From NCBI GenBank assembly GCA_000149265.1, contig CH003349.1:27281-91280 (forward strand): a DNA stretch of 64,000 nt. The letters run 5' to 3'. Made by a program: the position numbers and the translations under genes. The notes under the pieces were generated by a model, which was not told where the DNA came from, searched no databases, and was given only the letters and a program-made list of their open reading frames with translations. The first letter of the stretch is position 1, and the number at the start of each line of letters is the position of its first letter. The stretch comes from Ciona savignyi (Eukaryota; Chordata; Ascidiacea; Phlebobranchia; Cionidae). This document shows positions 46,481 to 58,462 of the stretch, in pieces.

Positions 46481-47340
46481 TTTTCGAATGGAACGGTCTA
46501 GTCTGTTCCGACAACCTGACTGTGGTTGGAAACGGTTAAATCTAGAGGACGTTTACCTACTTCAATAATAAACACAAGCATCCCATCATGTGTGATCTTA
46601 TTTTCGCAGATGTGGTATGTGAGTAACTGTGGTGGGAAGCAAGGATCAAATAAGCGAATGCAGTATTACAAAGATCTTGTCCTTGCTGGTTTATCCGTAA
46701 GCACCTTCGGTAGATGCTTCCCAGGTTCCGAGGCCATTCCCAGAAGTTTTCCTACCAAGTATCCAGAGCACCTGAAGAGGCACAAATTTTACTTGGCGTT
46801 TGAAAACTCGTTTCATTGCAAGGATTATATCACGGAGAAGTTCTGGCAAAATGCTTTAATGAATGATATGGTTCCGGTGGTCTGGGGTCCAACCAAGGAA
46901 GACGTTTTGTCGGTTGCACCGCTTGATTCCTTTATTCACTGTGACGACTTTGAAAGTCCAGCTAAGTTAGCTGAATATCTGAAATTCCTCGATCGAAATG
47001 ATGACGAGTATCGGAAATATTTCCGCTGGAGGGAGGATGCGAGCATTACCAACGAAGAGATGGCGAAACAAACTAAGGAAAAATACCCGAATATTGAAGT
47101 TCATGTCAAATCGAAAAGCTTATGCATGGAATACTTACAAAACAAAGATACAAAAACAATTAAATCTCTATACCAAGAATTTATTGGATCGGATAGACCG
47201 GAGTGTACGGCTTAATACATGAGGCGGAATGTCGCACCCCGAATATTACAACGTTGTTCGATAATTGAAGATATCGTATAGTAAAAATCCAATCACTTCG
47301 TGTCCATTGTTACCGGACCTATGGCAGTATATGTTAACAT

Positions 47341-47468
47341 GTTTTTTTTTTACTGAGCCAAGTTTCAACCTCATGGCTCCTCAGTAGGATGGGCTCGTCA
47401 CTAGGACCGTTTTTTTGTATACGAGTCGGTATATGTATCGGCCGCGTTAACCATTTAGCCACACGACC
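47341..47468 (-). repeat. second SINE family, copy 3, reverse
   Basis: Duplicate of the copy at 39204-39330. Confidence 0.78.
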
Positions 47469-47486
47469 GTATGTTGACATGGTTAA

Positions 47487-47692
47487 TATAGTGTGGCGCT
47501 TTTTAGCCGAAAGTGTGTGGCGTGTGGCGCCTTTCAGCCGAAATGTTTCAGGTTCGAATATGGTCGCTAGCTAGTCGATGTTTCCTTGGTCAAGGCACTT
47601 AACGGACATTGCCCGAATCCAGCGGATTAATGGGTTCTACTAAATTGAAGGAATGTCAAAATTATACAACGTGCATTAGCTCCGGTAACCCA
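47487..47692 (+). repeat. tRNA-derived SINE, main family, 5' part, unit B
   Basis: Duplicate of 39350-39560, nearly identical. Confidence 0.82.
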
Positions 47693-48239
47693 TAGGGGAA
47701 TTCCTCGAAGCCATAAAAAACTAAATCGGCTGATTGGAATGTAGCTTAATTTTATTACAGCGCTTGACATAAGGATTTATTTTAAAAATTTAAACTAGCA
47801 GAGTGTCAACCACGTGTTTAACCACCACCATTTGTAAAACACATGTTGTATGCCATATATTCATGCTATATAGGGTCCCTAACCACATTTTGTATTTTAT
47901 ACACTGTATGTAGTTTGTTTCTGCAAGCATAAACGCATGGGTCCCATAGTTATCAAGCCAAACTTCTTCTCCATGTGTAGATAAAAAAAGAACAATCGTG
48001 TTAGATTTACGAACATTTCACCACACAATGTTTTAAATAAAAGCTTTCTTTTTAAGCGTTTTTCGTGGTTTCAGGGAATTACTGGGTTTATTAGATAAGT
48101 TTCTACTGGGTTTAGTACGTACGTTTTCTGTTTTTACCTATGTGGGTTATGTTGTATAACAATTCTTAATGTTTTATTCTGATTAGTCAATTCCTTGTCT
48201 GATTTGTCGACTCCTTGTTAAAGATGTTTGTACGATATG

Positions 48240-49990
48240 GCATGCCTGTCACAATCATAATTCAGGAAAATATCTCCCCTAATAAATGATTTTTTTTAAT
48301 TGGAACAGAGTGTTTAAATGTCTAACATTTTACCAAATCTGATTCAAATTGGAGCTGCCGTTTAAGCGATATGCGCAAAAAATCTATTTTTTAGAAAAAA
48401 TACCAGTTTTGGTTATTAACGTCTCAGGGGAATTCCCCTAGATATATTACCCAAAATTTTGGTTTCTGCATATCTAGGCCATGTTGTCTAACAAATAAAA
48501 AAGTTGGATTGAGCATACATTTTTTCTTTCTTGTAGATGTCAGGGCGACATGACATGCCTGTCACAATCATGATTTGACAACAAAAGCTTATTTTTAGGG
48601 TATTTCCCTAGGTAATGTGTTTATTTCTTTTAAGTGTTAAAGTAGTTACTAATGCACTTACATTTGATCAAATCTGATTCAAACTGGATTTACAGTTCAA
48701 GAGCTATGCGCAAAAAGCTCATTTTGTTAGAAAAAAATATTGTTTTGGTTTTTAACGTCTCAGGGAAATTCCCCTGGATATATTACCCAAAATTTTAGTT
48801 TATTCAAATCTAGGCCATGTTGTCTAACAAATGACAAAGTTTTATTGCAATTCCATTACTCCTTCTGATAGATGTCGGTGCTACAACCCATGCCTGTCAT
48901 AATCATGATTTGAAAACAAAATCTTATTTTTAGGGTATTTCCCTGGGTAATTTTTTTAATTCTTTTAAGTGATATATCAGTGGTTAATGCACTTACAGTT
49001 TACTAAATCTAATTGAAATTGGAGTAGCCGTTCAAGCGCTATGCCTAAAAAAGGTATTTTTTTTAAAAAAAAGAAACCGTTTTGGTTTTTCACCTACAAG
49101 GGGAATTCCCCTGAGTATATGCTTAAAATTTTGGCTTATGCATATCTAGACCATGTTGTCTAACAAATGACAAAGTTGTATTGCCATTCCATTACTCTTT
49201 CTGGTAGGTGTCGTTGACACAAGCCATGCCTGCCACAATCATGATTTGAAAACAAAATCTTATTTTAGGGTATTTCCCTGGGTAATTTTTTAAATTCTTT
49301 TAAGTGGTATATCAGTGGCTAATGTACTTACAGTTTACCAAATATAATTGAAATAGGAGTAGCCGTTCAAGCGCTATGCCTAAAAAAGGTAATTTTTTAA
49401 AAAAGATACCGTTTTGGTTTTTCACCTTCAAGGGGAATTCCCCTGGTTATATGCCCCAAAATTTCGGTTTATGCACATCTAGACCATGTTGTCTAATAAA
49501 TAGCAAAGTTGTATTGCCATTTCAGTACTCCTTCTGGTAGGTGTCGTTGCCACAAGCCATGCCTGTCACAATCATGATTTGAAAACAAAATCTTATTTTT
49601 AGGGTATTTCTCTAGGTAATTTTTTTAATTCTTTTAAGTGGTATATGAGTGGCTAATGCACTTACAGTTTACCAAATCTAATTGAAATTGGAGTAGTCGT
49701 TCAAGCGCTATGCCTAAAAAAGGGAATTTTTTAAAAAAAGATACCGTTTTGGTTTTTCACCTCCCAGGGGAATTCCCCTGGGTAGATACCCCAAAATTTT
49801 GGTCTATGCACATCTAGACCATGTTGTCTAAAAAATGACAAAGTTGTATTGCTATTCCATTACCCCATTTGATAGATGTTGTTGCCACAAGCTATGCCTG
49901 TCAAGCGTTTGACGAAAAAAAAGAAAAAAAAAAGAAAAAAAAAAAACGGACAAAAACAATATGTGTCCCATTTTTCCAAATGGGACCCAT
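48240..49990. repeat. Tandem array, about five units of ~333 bp
   Basis: The landmark atgcctgtcacaatcatgat recurs near 48243, 48555, 48890, 49225, 49560 and (shortened) 49893. Between landmarks the order is constant: agggtatttccctgggtaat, gttcaagcgctatgcc, ggggaattcccctg, and catctagaccatgttgtcta. Spacing is ~312 then ~333-335. Ends in a poly-A-like stretch and tgtcccatttttccaaatgg. Not present in unit A. Confidence 0.88.
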
Positions 49991-49995
49991 AATTA

Positions 49996-50511
49996 CAGTG
50001 GAACCCCGCTTGGAGACCACCTCGATAACACGACCACCTCATTATCAGGACCACTTTAGTGCCGTCCCAAATAATTCACTATAGTAATACGTTGCATTCT
50101 GTTTCAATAACGCGACCACCCCGGTTTCCAGACCAGGACCGCCATATTTTGGTCAAAAACTTCAAATTTAACTCCGCTTAAGTGACCACATGTGCTAAAT
50201 AATTTGCCTTTGTCACCAAAAAAATAAGGTTAAATTTCTTTTATGATCAAAACAATAAGAATAAATGAGCGCACACGAAAGAAAATGTGGCAAACAGTAC
50301 TGAATCTTACAAGATAAACTTTAGCATTAAATTCATTCTGCAGTATCTGATAAAAATAATGGCATTTGGTGAAAAGTTAGTAAAAATGCACACGTTTAAG
50401 CCGCATATGACGACAACTTGTTTCAAACCAAAATTCACTAACATGACCACCCCGCTAACGCGACCGCTTGATCACGGTCCCATAGGTGGTCATGTAAGCG
50501 GGGTTCTACTG
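49996..50511. mobile_element. pogo/Tigger-like MITE, unit B
   Basis: CAGTGGAACCCCGCTT and reversed CAGTAGAACCCCGCTT with flanking TA; 516 bp, paired with 39662-40176. Confidence 0.87.
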
Positions 50512-51134
50512 TATATAAAAATAAAAAAAGTAAAATTGCCAAGGAAAAATCATACCAATAAAATGTTACCAAGATCAACGAACCATAAACAATCAATGAA
50601 TCAAAAAAACTACTGCAGCAAGGCAGTAACACTTACTTATGTTAAGGTGGGCAGTATGGTCAACATCCGGAGTTTTGAAAAGCCACATAGTTTGTCGGAT
50701 GAATAATGTGAGCAGATCCTAGTATGCAGAGTGTTAGGTTTACAGCTGCTTAAAAGAGAAATTAAAGCACCAGTCGTTGTAGCCTTTTATTAAAAAAAAC
50801 TAAAATAAAGTGTCACCACAAACTTTTTGAATTCAGTTTAAAAGTGTTTAAAATATGTCGTTTCAGCAATGAAGTACTTTATTTAAAGCTGCAACGATGA
50901 GTTTGGTTGTTTTGCTGTGCGTCTCTATCATATTGGTTAATTGCAAAACAACAACTAAAATCCACAAATTTACGTATACTGACTGCGTTAAGATTTTTAT
51001 GTTTCCCATTTGGATAAATGGGACACATATTGTTTTTGTGCGTTTTTTTTCGTCAAATGCTTGACAGCCATGGCATGTCGCCCCGACATCTACATTACGG
51101 AATAATGGAATTGTAATGAAACTTTGTTATTTGT

Positions 51135-51182
51135 TAGCCCCCATGGTTTTCCCATTCACGGATAAACATAAATATCCTATCC
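51135..51182 (+). repeat. SINE 3'-end fragment, unit B
   Basis: Counterpart of 40727-40776. Confidence 0.7.
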
Positions 51183-52543
51183 TAACCTACTAGTCAACTG
51201 GTTCAGGGAAATATACCCTAAGTGCGTTTTCAAGAATAAAACATTAGTCACAGATCACCTTGCTTCTTGGGAAGCATAAACATTTTACGTTATATTTAAA
51301 TAAACAAAGTAAATCGACCGTGCTTGAAAGCAGTGCTTCATACATTATTTTTTGTTTAAGTGTTTATTCGGTAAGAAGCAGACAATTTTTTAATACATAG
51401 TTGTAGATTTTACCGTTATTCAATATACGATGGTCGGCTTTTGTCGATATTACACTTCAACTTACAAAATGTCGAAGTTATAATTCGCCTTCACTAAAAC
51501 AACTGTTTGGCTTCAACTTATCCGACTGTGCAAACGTGGCATCGAGACAGGGCTCATTTACACTAAACACAGTTATACATACAATAGTCCACACATGTAT
51601 TACGCGTAATCATCGAAAAGGTAATTAATTTAAGAGTATAAATATACAAGGAAATCTTAAACTTGAACCCCTAATTTTAGACATGTTTGCAGCCACGGAC
51701 TTATATCCAGTACCCCAGGAAACTGAACCGAAATAGAAACAGTCACACTCGGTAAACTCGTCCTATACACAGCTAAGGGTTGGAACGATTACAAATTGTA
51801 AATAAGAAATTATCATGACACCCACAGCGTAGATTTTACATAGGAATGTAAATTTATAAGTTTTTTATCCATGGTTATTACTGCAATATTAACCTTCATT
51901 ATAAGAAGAATTTACGGTTATGTCGTCCCTGCAAAGGCAGTAAGCGGACTTTATTACAGTTTAATCGGTGATACAAAACAACTTAAGCAATGTATATTTT
52001 GCACCTGTTATATCGCAGCGTTTATCATATCCGGATCGATATATCTTATATTCATTATTCATTGTTAAACCGTCAATCACTATTATTGTTACCCCGGTAC
52101 AATACTCACCAGATGCTATATTGCATCCCTTGTTTGACTTCAAAATATCAGTGACCAAAAAGCCGTTTACGTATCATCATAAAATAGAATCGTGTACAAG
52201 ACCAGAGGCCCAAACCAGTGGTTTCTAAACAAGTGCCATTTGCATTAAAAAAAAGAATTTGAAAAAATAGTAAGTGAAAAAGTGGGTTCAGACAGTGGAC
52301 ATAGCAGAAAAAGTGAGATAAACAAGATATATAATATGTCAGAACAGGTTTAAGACCACGAGGGTCCTAAACTAGTGCTTCCATACTAAGTGCCAGAGGC
52401 CGTAAAACTTTTTAGTTTTAAAGTATGACTTCAACTACGATAGTCTTACAATCATGTTATGCTATGGTACATTTAGAGCAGGGTTCGTGTGTGCAGCGAG
52501 CAACTGTTGTAGCATATCTTAGAAAACGGTTAATGGAACAGAG

Positions 52544-54932
52544 TAATAAGGCTGAGTTTGCACAAACACCACAGCAGTGTTCATATAATACTAAAACACA
52601 TGCTTTGCAGACATACTAATCGGTATGAAGTTAAGGTACATGGAAGCTGATTCGTAAAATAATATGCCGATAACGGGAAACTAAACAGCTCACAGCAAAA
52701 ATGATTACTTAACATGCGATGAATAAATTGTTGGTGTGGCAATGCGACTTTTACACACATTTTCTTTGAATTAGGGTAGAATTCCTCAGCTATCAGAAAC
52801 AGTAGCCGGTCGCCGCGTTTGAATTGCTGTCGTCAAACGTTCACAACGGCGAACAATCTGAGCAAGAACTTTAAAATACCAGCAGATGTTTAAGTACCAG
52901 CAGGGAGCGACAACCACGTTTCAACCACCGCTATTTTTAAACACAATTTCGACGGTAACCTATATATATTTATGCGGCAGTGAAGACATATATCTCTGAT
53001 CCAAACGGCGCTTGTTCAAGCATCAACTCGGCGAGTTTAGACTTTGAACTTGGATGTGAGGTTTTTTTCCAATAGAGAGTTCGAATTCCAACTCGCTCTG
53101 CATTGTACAATCATTGCCTACAAAAATGCTAATTAATGCAGCAATTAGCGAATAAAAATAGATCTCTTAAATTAAACAACTTTGTGTGGTTTCTTTAATG
53201 GTGATAACCAAGAAAGTTATTATTATACAACTGCTGAGAATTATAATGATGACGTGTTTATAAAAATTATGAGGAAGTATTACATAGATGCAAGATGAAT
53301 TAAAAAATATCCCTATCAACAATGTAAGCAGAAGGTAAATAGCACGAGACTTAGGTGTGATTTGTTACGTTTTATTTGGTGTCCTTTTTGATAAATTTAC
53401 TTGTTCTTAATGTTAGTCCACTTACCAAAGATTCTATAAATCCCCTAAATTTATATATTTTTTATCAATTGGAACAAACTTTTCATATTTAAATTATTTT
53501 TAACTGTACGCAGATAATTAAAGTGTCATAGTGTCATTGGCACTCAATTAATAGTTATGATAATTGTCGGGGCGACATTGGTTTCTAAAGTGTTTCTTTT
53601 TTCTTTCGCACGAAGATAGTTTGCAATTTCTTAGTTTAATGGTTACGGGCTAAAAAAGGCGTAGAAACGGTTCAAGTGCAGGAACCACTCAGGCGTATTA
53701 TACTATATTGGATAAGGGTGCGTGGCGGTAAACCACATAAAATGTTATACAAAAGCAGCCTGTTTTAATGAAGGCATAGAAATACTAATAACATATGAAG
53801 CATCGCTCAATCAGGAAAGAATCACTGTTAGTTGTAGTAAGATCCCGTTTTGGATTAAATTATTGTGACAAAGTCCGATTTAAGATGTACAGTTATTAAA
53901 TATTCAGGGTGTTCATGCTTAGCTATCCCGAAGTTTGGACAAATGAAATGATTTACGATCCGGTAAAGGATGATGTACATATCTAATTATTTTAAAAGAA
54001 AACTTCGTATTTGATGTATTTTGTATATTAGAATGTATTTGCCTTTTGTGTTTGCACAACTTTTTAGGACCAAAATAAATTAATACTTATTACGAATCAC
54101 TATAGCTTAGGTTAAGATAAGTAAGCCATGAATTAGCTAGTTGATAATTCTTATAACCACAATACGCCAACCATCGACAATCTAGGTCCATAGAGATGCC
54201 ACTCTATACATAGTATAGAGAGTGTGGGCTTGCGCTTTTCGTTTGTTTCTTTATTTTGATTACTTTGAACTTGACAGTCTGCTCTGTCCACATAACGCCT
54301 ACTAATTATTATAGCCATGATTTGTAAAGTCTAGATCTCAAGTTTAAAGTCTCCCAATAAAACAGTTTCGTTCGCAACATTTAAAACATAAAATACATTA
54401 AACTTGAAATAAAACTAATATTTATACCAGATGATACAAGTATGTGCTCTAATTAAATGGTACGCTGACTTCTACCCTCCATTGATCATGAATTGATCAG
54501 ACACTATTATGATAACTTCTTTAGTTTTGACATTTTGGCCTGTTTCCATAATGCAGTTCTAATTATTTTATAAGCGATATGTGTATATGTTGCTTGCCAT
54601 GTTTTAATTTGCTATAGTTGGTTTGTTGTAACATGCTAGAAGAATAATTATTATGTTGGGTGTTAGTTACTTTAATAGCATTACATTACGGCCAATAAAT
54701 TAGGCTTTAGGTACTTTTGATTCGAATTTTCTGAAATGTTTTGACGCCTCTTTTTTTGGTTTGTGTTTCAGTGACTTAACTACGTCTTAAATTAAAAAGT
54801 GTTGGTGTTTGTGGTTTTTGAAATAACAAGGTAATGACAGTCAATTAATTCTTAAAACTAACAAATGAAAAGTATGATCATTGCTCTGTATTTACAGGAA
54901 AACTGCAGTGACATTATCACTGAATGTAAAAA
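52544..54932. other. Intergenic DNA upstream of fucosyltransferase C
   Basis: AT-rich, no SINE. A near-perfect palindrome (ctctatac ata gtatagag) lies at 54202-54220. A 45-bp stretch at 52900 (agcagggagcgacaaccacg) resembles 47802 in unit B. No gene seen. Confidence 0.55.
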
Positions 54933-55309
54933 ATGCGCAGAATACAGAGTCTTGTTAAAGTAGGTGGTGTGATCATGATTATGCTTGTTGTGATACTAGT
55001 TGTACGGTTCCAAACGTTAAAAGTTCAACAAATAAAACGCAAAAGTGTCCTAGCACCGTCGACGTATTCATTAAGTATTAATACCGTTACACACTATTCA
55101 ACTGCGAACATTTCCATTCAATCATCACATAAACCGAAGCCAAAACTGATTCTTTACTGGGGGTTTCCACATGGCAATTCAAAACAAATCGAGAGGTCGA
55201 ACGGAGAATGCGAAGTGACGTATAACCGAAGTAGATTGAAGGAAGTTGGAATGGTCGTCTTTCATTTCACTACATTAAATAAGAACGATATTCCCTGGAA
55301 AAATTATAG
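54933..55309 (+). CDS. Fucosyltransferase C exon 1
   Basis: Anchor, stem and N-terminal GT10 part to IPWKNY plus two bases (AG), phase 2; donor GTGGGT. Confidence 0.9.
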
Positions 55310-57751
55310 GTGGGTAAAAGTCTATTATCTTATACAAGTCAATCGAATATTTAAACTCTTTATACCCCCAACGAAATTAGTTGCTGAAAAAGATAAACTT
55401 GTTTTTAAGATCAACTAAAACAAACATGGGGTTCACTACGTTTTCGTGACAGGCATAACCGGTCTCCATCAGATATTTGGCAAAAATGGATTCTCAAATC
55501 GGTTTAAAATTTTCAGTAATACTAACTGACTTGTTGGTTATTTGCATGAACCCATCATTTTACGGAACCTTTTAGGGAAATTCCAGAAAATCCAAAATAT
55601 AAAAAATGCTGCCCGTTCTTTTGGAATTTTTTAAAATGAGTTCTTTGTTAAATATTGTTTCGCTACAAATCGTCAACTGCTTGTGAGCATTACTGAACGT
55701 TTAAACCTGATTNNNNNNNNNNNNNNNNNNNNNNNNNNNNNNNNNNNNNNNNNNNNNNNNNNNNNNNNNNNNNNNNNNNNNNNNNNNNNNNNNNNNNNNN
55801 NNNNNNNNNNNNACTGAAGGGAGGGAAAGCGGAAAGGCGGGAAGGAAAACTGCACACTACAATACATATTTGGGAATTTAAGTTAGTTTTAAACATGGGG
55901 TTAGACTTAAGGTTAGTTCAGGGCTTGAGATTAGTGTATAGGGGAGGGTTGGAATTAAATTTCCGTAGTTTTGGTTAGCAGTTTCCCTCCTTCCGCCTTC
56001 CCGCTTTCCCCCATTTAGCTCCATGATTGCACAAAACGTTCTCTCTTCTTTAGCCCCAGCTAGTATAAGCACTCCTTGTTGCGGTATCCACTGGCGTGCA
56101 AACAACAATGTTGCGGTGTGCAAACAACAATCTTTCAGAGACCCGGAGCAGATTTATGTGTGGTGGACGGCCGAAAGTCCGACATATGGTTATAACAGAA
56201 AAGACCTCGACCGATATGACAACTTCTTTAACTGGACATGGACGTACAAGCAGAACGCGGAAGGCCATCGCGGTTACGGCAATCGTGCTATAGCCCTGGC
56301 TGCTGTAAAGAGAGGAAAACTTGTGGTTGACCAGATAGTGGCGTCAAAAGATAAAATGGCGGTAAGTGTCTACTTAACTTTAATGAGGACGGATTTGTAG
56401 CAGATATGATCGGATATACAGCTTATTACCCACGTTTATCGATAAAAGTAAGTGTGAAGCGACAGCTTCTTTATTTGCAGTAACACACAATGAAATGAAA
56501 CTCGTTACACAAACCCAAAGCGACGGGCACAAAAAGCACATAAAAAAGGCAATGCGTAATGACGTCACACATTATGTAAAATAGATGACGGGAGTAACCA
56601 GACAGTAGAAATACTTTATTTTTTCTTAGGGATAAAGATGTCAATGTTCTTACTATTTTGTACAATGCTCCAACGTATATATCAAGTCACTGTGGACATA
56701 AACCACGCTAAAACACTTAAAAATGCCTAAGTTACGAGTAAACTTTCTGAGTGTATTTAGAACGAAGTTTCTGAAGATGTCAATTCTGTAAACAGCCGTG
56801 TGGTTTAATAATTTAGTTCCACGATCGAAAAATTTAGTTCCACGATCGTTTAATAATTTAGTTCCACGATTATTTAAGATAGGATATGGATAGGATATTC
56901 ATGTTTATCCCTGTGAATGGGGAAAAACAAGGGGGTTAACACACGGACAATTGTCAGATTACTTCGCGCACACCGTCGGGTTACCAGAGCTATTGCAATG
57001 TGTTGTGTATTGATTCACACGTTCCTTCAATTTAGTACACCCCAGAACAGTGCCCAAACAACGTGTTGTTTCCCCCACGCCCGGGTGTTAAACATGATTA
57101 ACTCATTATTTGCGATCCTTTTCTCTATAGATGTGGTCTGTGAGCGGTTGTTCTTCGAGGCCTGGTCAGAAAATGCGAATGCAGTATTACAAAGATCTTG
57201 TGCGTGCTGGTTTATCCGTAAGCACTTTCGGTAGATGCTTCCCAGGTTCCGAGACCTTGCCCAGTAGGAGTTACCCAAACAAGTATCCAGAACATCTTAA
57301 GAAGCACAAATTCTACTTCTCGTTCGAAAACTCGTTTCATTGCAAGGATTATATCACGGAGAAGTTCTGGCAAAATGCTTTAATGAACGATATGGTTCCG
57401 GTGGTCTGGGGTCCAACTAAGGAAGACGTTTTGTCGGTTGCACCGCTTGATTCATTCATTCACTGTGACGACTTTAAAAGTCCAGCCAAGTTAGCTGAAT
57501 ATCTGAAATTCCTCGATCGAAATGATGACGAGTATCGGAAATATTTCCGCTGGAGGGAAGATGCGAGCATTACCAACGAAGAGATGGCGAAACAGACTCA
57601 GGAAAAATATCCGAATATTGAAGTTCATGTTAATTCAAAACACTTATGCGATGAATACTTACGAAACACACGAACTAAAATAATTAAATCTGTGTATCAA
57701 GAATTCGTTGGATCCGAAAAACCGGAGTGTACTCGAAATATACGAAGCTAA
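54933..57751 (+). CDS. Alpha-1,3-fucosyltransferase (GT10), copy C, intact
   Basis: Same predicted Golgi enzyme as copies A and B. Exons 54933-55309, 56139-56361 and 57131-57751 give 406 residues with normal splice sites (AG|GTGGGT, CTTTCAG, GTAAGTG, CTCTATAG). ATG at 54933 starts MRRIQSLVKVGGV; membrane anchor at ~9-27. Catalytic motifs: LILYWGFPHGNS, FHFTTLNKNDIPW, WWTAESPTYGYN, FNWTWTYKQNAEG, FGRCFPGSE, KFYFSFENSFHCKDYITEKF and SFIHCDDF. Length fits the family. The stem is diverged from A/B (SLSINTVTHYSTANIS), so the split is older, yet exon 3 is nearly identical to the others over long tracts. Intron 1 contains the assembly gap. Confidence 0.92.
55713..55812. other. Assembly gap, 100 N
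   Basis: A run of exactly 100 N, the usual placeholder for a gap of unknown size, in intron 1 of fucosyltransferase C, directly next to a foldback MITE. Confidence 0.99.
55815..56018. mobile_element. Foldback MITE with G/A-rich inverted ends, copy 1
   Basis: Left gaagggagggaaagcggaaa..ggaaaactgc and right, reversed, a near-identical gggggaaagcgggaaggcgg..gggaaactgc. Interior includes ttaagttagttttaaacatg and ggttagacttaaggttag. A relative lies at 60380-60570. Confidence 0.75.
56139..56361 (+). CDS. Fucosyltransferase C exon 2
   Basis: DPEQIYVWWTAESPTYG to KDKMA; the pyrimidine tract just upstream follows a 14-bp direct repeat (gtgcaaacaacaat) at 56096 and 56118. Confidence 0.92.
56877..57045 (-). 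repeat. SINE 3' half, main family, reverse
   Basis: aagataggatatggatagga tail, then ggttaacacacggacaatt and accgtcgggttaccagagc; in intron 2 of fucosyltransferase C. Confidence 0.82.
57131..57751 (+). CDS. Fucosyltransferase C exon 3
   Basis: MWSVSGCSSRPGQKMR to the stop after CTRNIRS; five residues longer than in copies A and B. Confidence 0.92.
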   Translation: MWSVSGCSSRPGQKMRMQYYKDLVRAGLSVSTFGRCFPGSETLPSRSYPNKYPEHLKKHKFYFSFENSFHCKDYITEKFWQNALMNDMVPVVWGPTKEDVLSVAPLDSFIHCDDFKSPAKLAEYLKFLDRNDDEYRKYFRWREDASITNEEMAKQTQEKYPNIEVHVNSKHLCDEYLRNTRTKIIKSVYQEFVGSEKPECTRNIRS

Positions 57752-58194
57752 CTGTCGTCATCTCTGCGCGCCATTATGTGTTGATTAGCGCGCCAATTTA
57801 TTAATAACACCACATAGCACTTCTTTATTAGGTCACTAAAAAGTCTGTCAGTCTGTATTGTTTACTTACATGTACTACTGTTTAAGTTGGCACTTTGTCT
57901 GCCTATTTTCAGTTGAAAGGTAAATATTTGGTTTATTCATTGAAAGCTTTTGCTCTCGTGGCTAAATTAGAGTCGTGACTATGTATTGCTACTTATGGGT
58001 AGCTCGTTGAAACGGCTTCCGTTAATTGGAACATGCAAATTGTTAAAAAAACGACATACTTTTCGTGTACATCGTTGGGTCACATGCAAATATGCTGTTT
58101 TTGTTTAACACATTAAATGACTGGTTTCGGGAAATGTCCATTAAGAGTAGACCAGTAGCTGGTTTCATTTTCGTCAGATCATTGATCAGTCTAA

Positions 58195-58462
58195 CCGATT
58201 CGATTGGTGGGTTAGTGCGTCGCTTTTCAGTTGCAGGGTTGGAGATTCGAAAGGTGTTAACTGGATAGTCGGTTGTGCCGTTGCCAAGGCAATTAGCGGA
58301 CAACGAATGTACACAGTGGATTAATGGGGTCTGCCAAACTAAATGAACGTTTTAATCATAAAAACACAAGAGCTAGAGTAACCAGACGGTGGGCGTATGA
58401 GGTTATCTGACGATTGTCAGTGTGTTAACGCAGGGATAGACATAAATATGCTAGGCCTTTAT
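58195..58462 (+). repeat. tRNA-derived SINE, main family, diverged
   Basis: ggtgggttagtgcgtcgctt, gttgtgccgttgccaaggca, agacggtgggcg, atctgacgattgtcagtgtg; tail nearly lost. Confidence 0.72.

Larger units (their letters stand above)
43894..47215 (+). pseudogene. Fucosyltransferase (GT10) copy B, broken in exon 2
   Basis: Exon 1 (43894-44264, donor GTTGGG) and exon 3 (46610-47215) are intact and near-identical to copy A. Exon 2 (about 46013-46240) is damaged. The acceptor TTTTAGAG has become TTTTAAAATG with no AG. Small insertions at the start shift the frame, and reading from its aligned start meets TAA within about a dozen codons. From SPTYGYNR on, the frame is clean again. A hAT-like MITE sits about 65 bp upstream of this exon. 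Unless exon 2 is skipped, no full GT10 protein can be made; skipping it (223 nt) would also shift frame. Exon 3 resembles copy C rather than A in one short tract. Confidence 0.82.
42626..52543. repeat. Segmental duplication, unit B (fucosyltransferase B pseudogene)
   Basis: Counterpart of 33876-42409. Longer because of a 2.2 kb block with a tandem array (47798-49993) and a hAT-like MITE, despite deletions in intron 1. Confidence 0.88.

Noticed and set aside
48240..49990. CRISPR-like or centromeric satellite array
   Set aside because: Units of ~333 bp are imperfect, only about five, and the DNA is clearly a eukaryotic intergenic segment; no spacer pattern.
35115..57751. Functional link between the fucosyltransferase cluster and O-fucosylation of Notch in this window
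   Set aside because: Notch O-fucose is added by POFUT1, a different family from these GT10 alpha-1,3 enzymes; proximity alone is no evidence.
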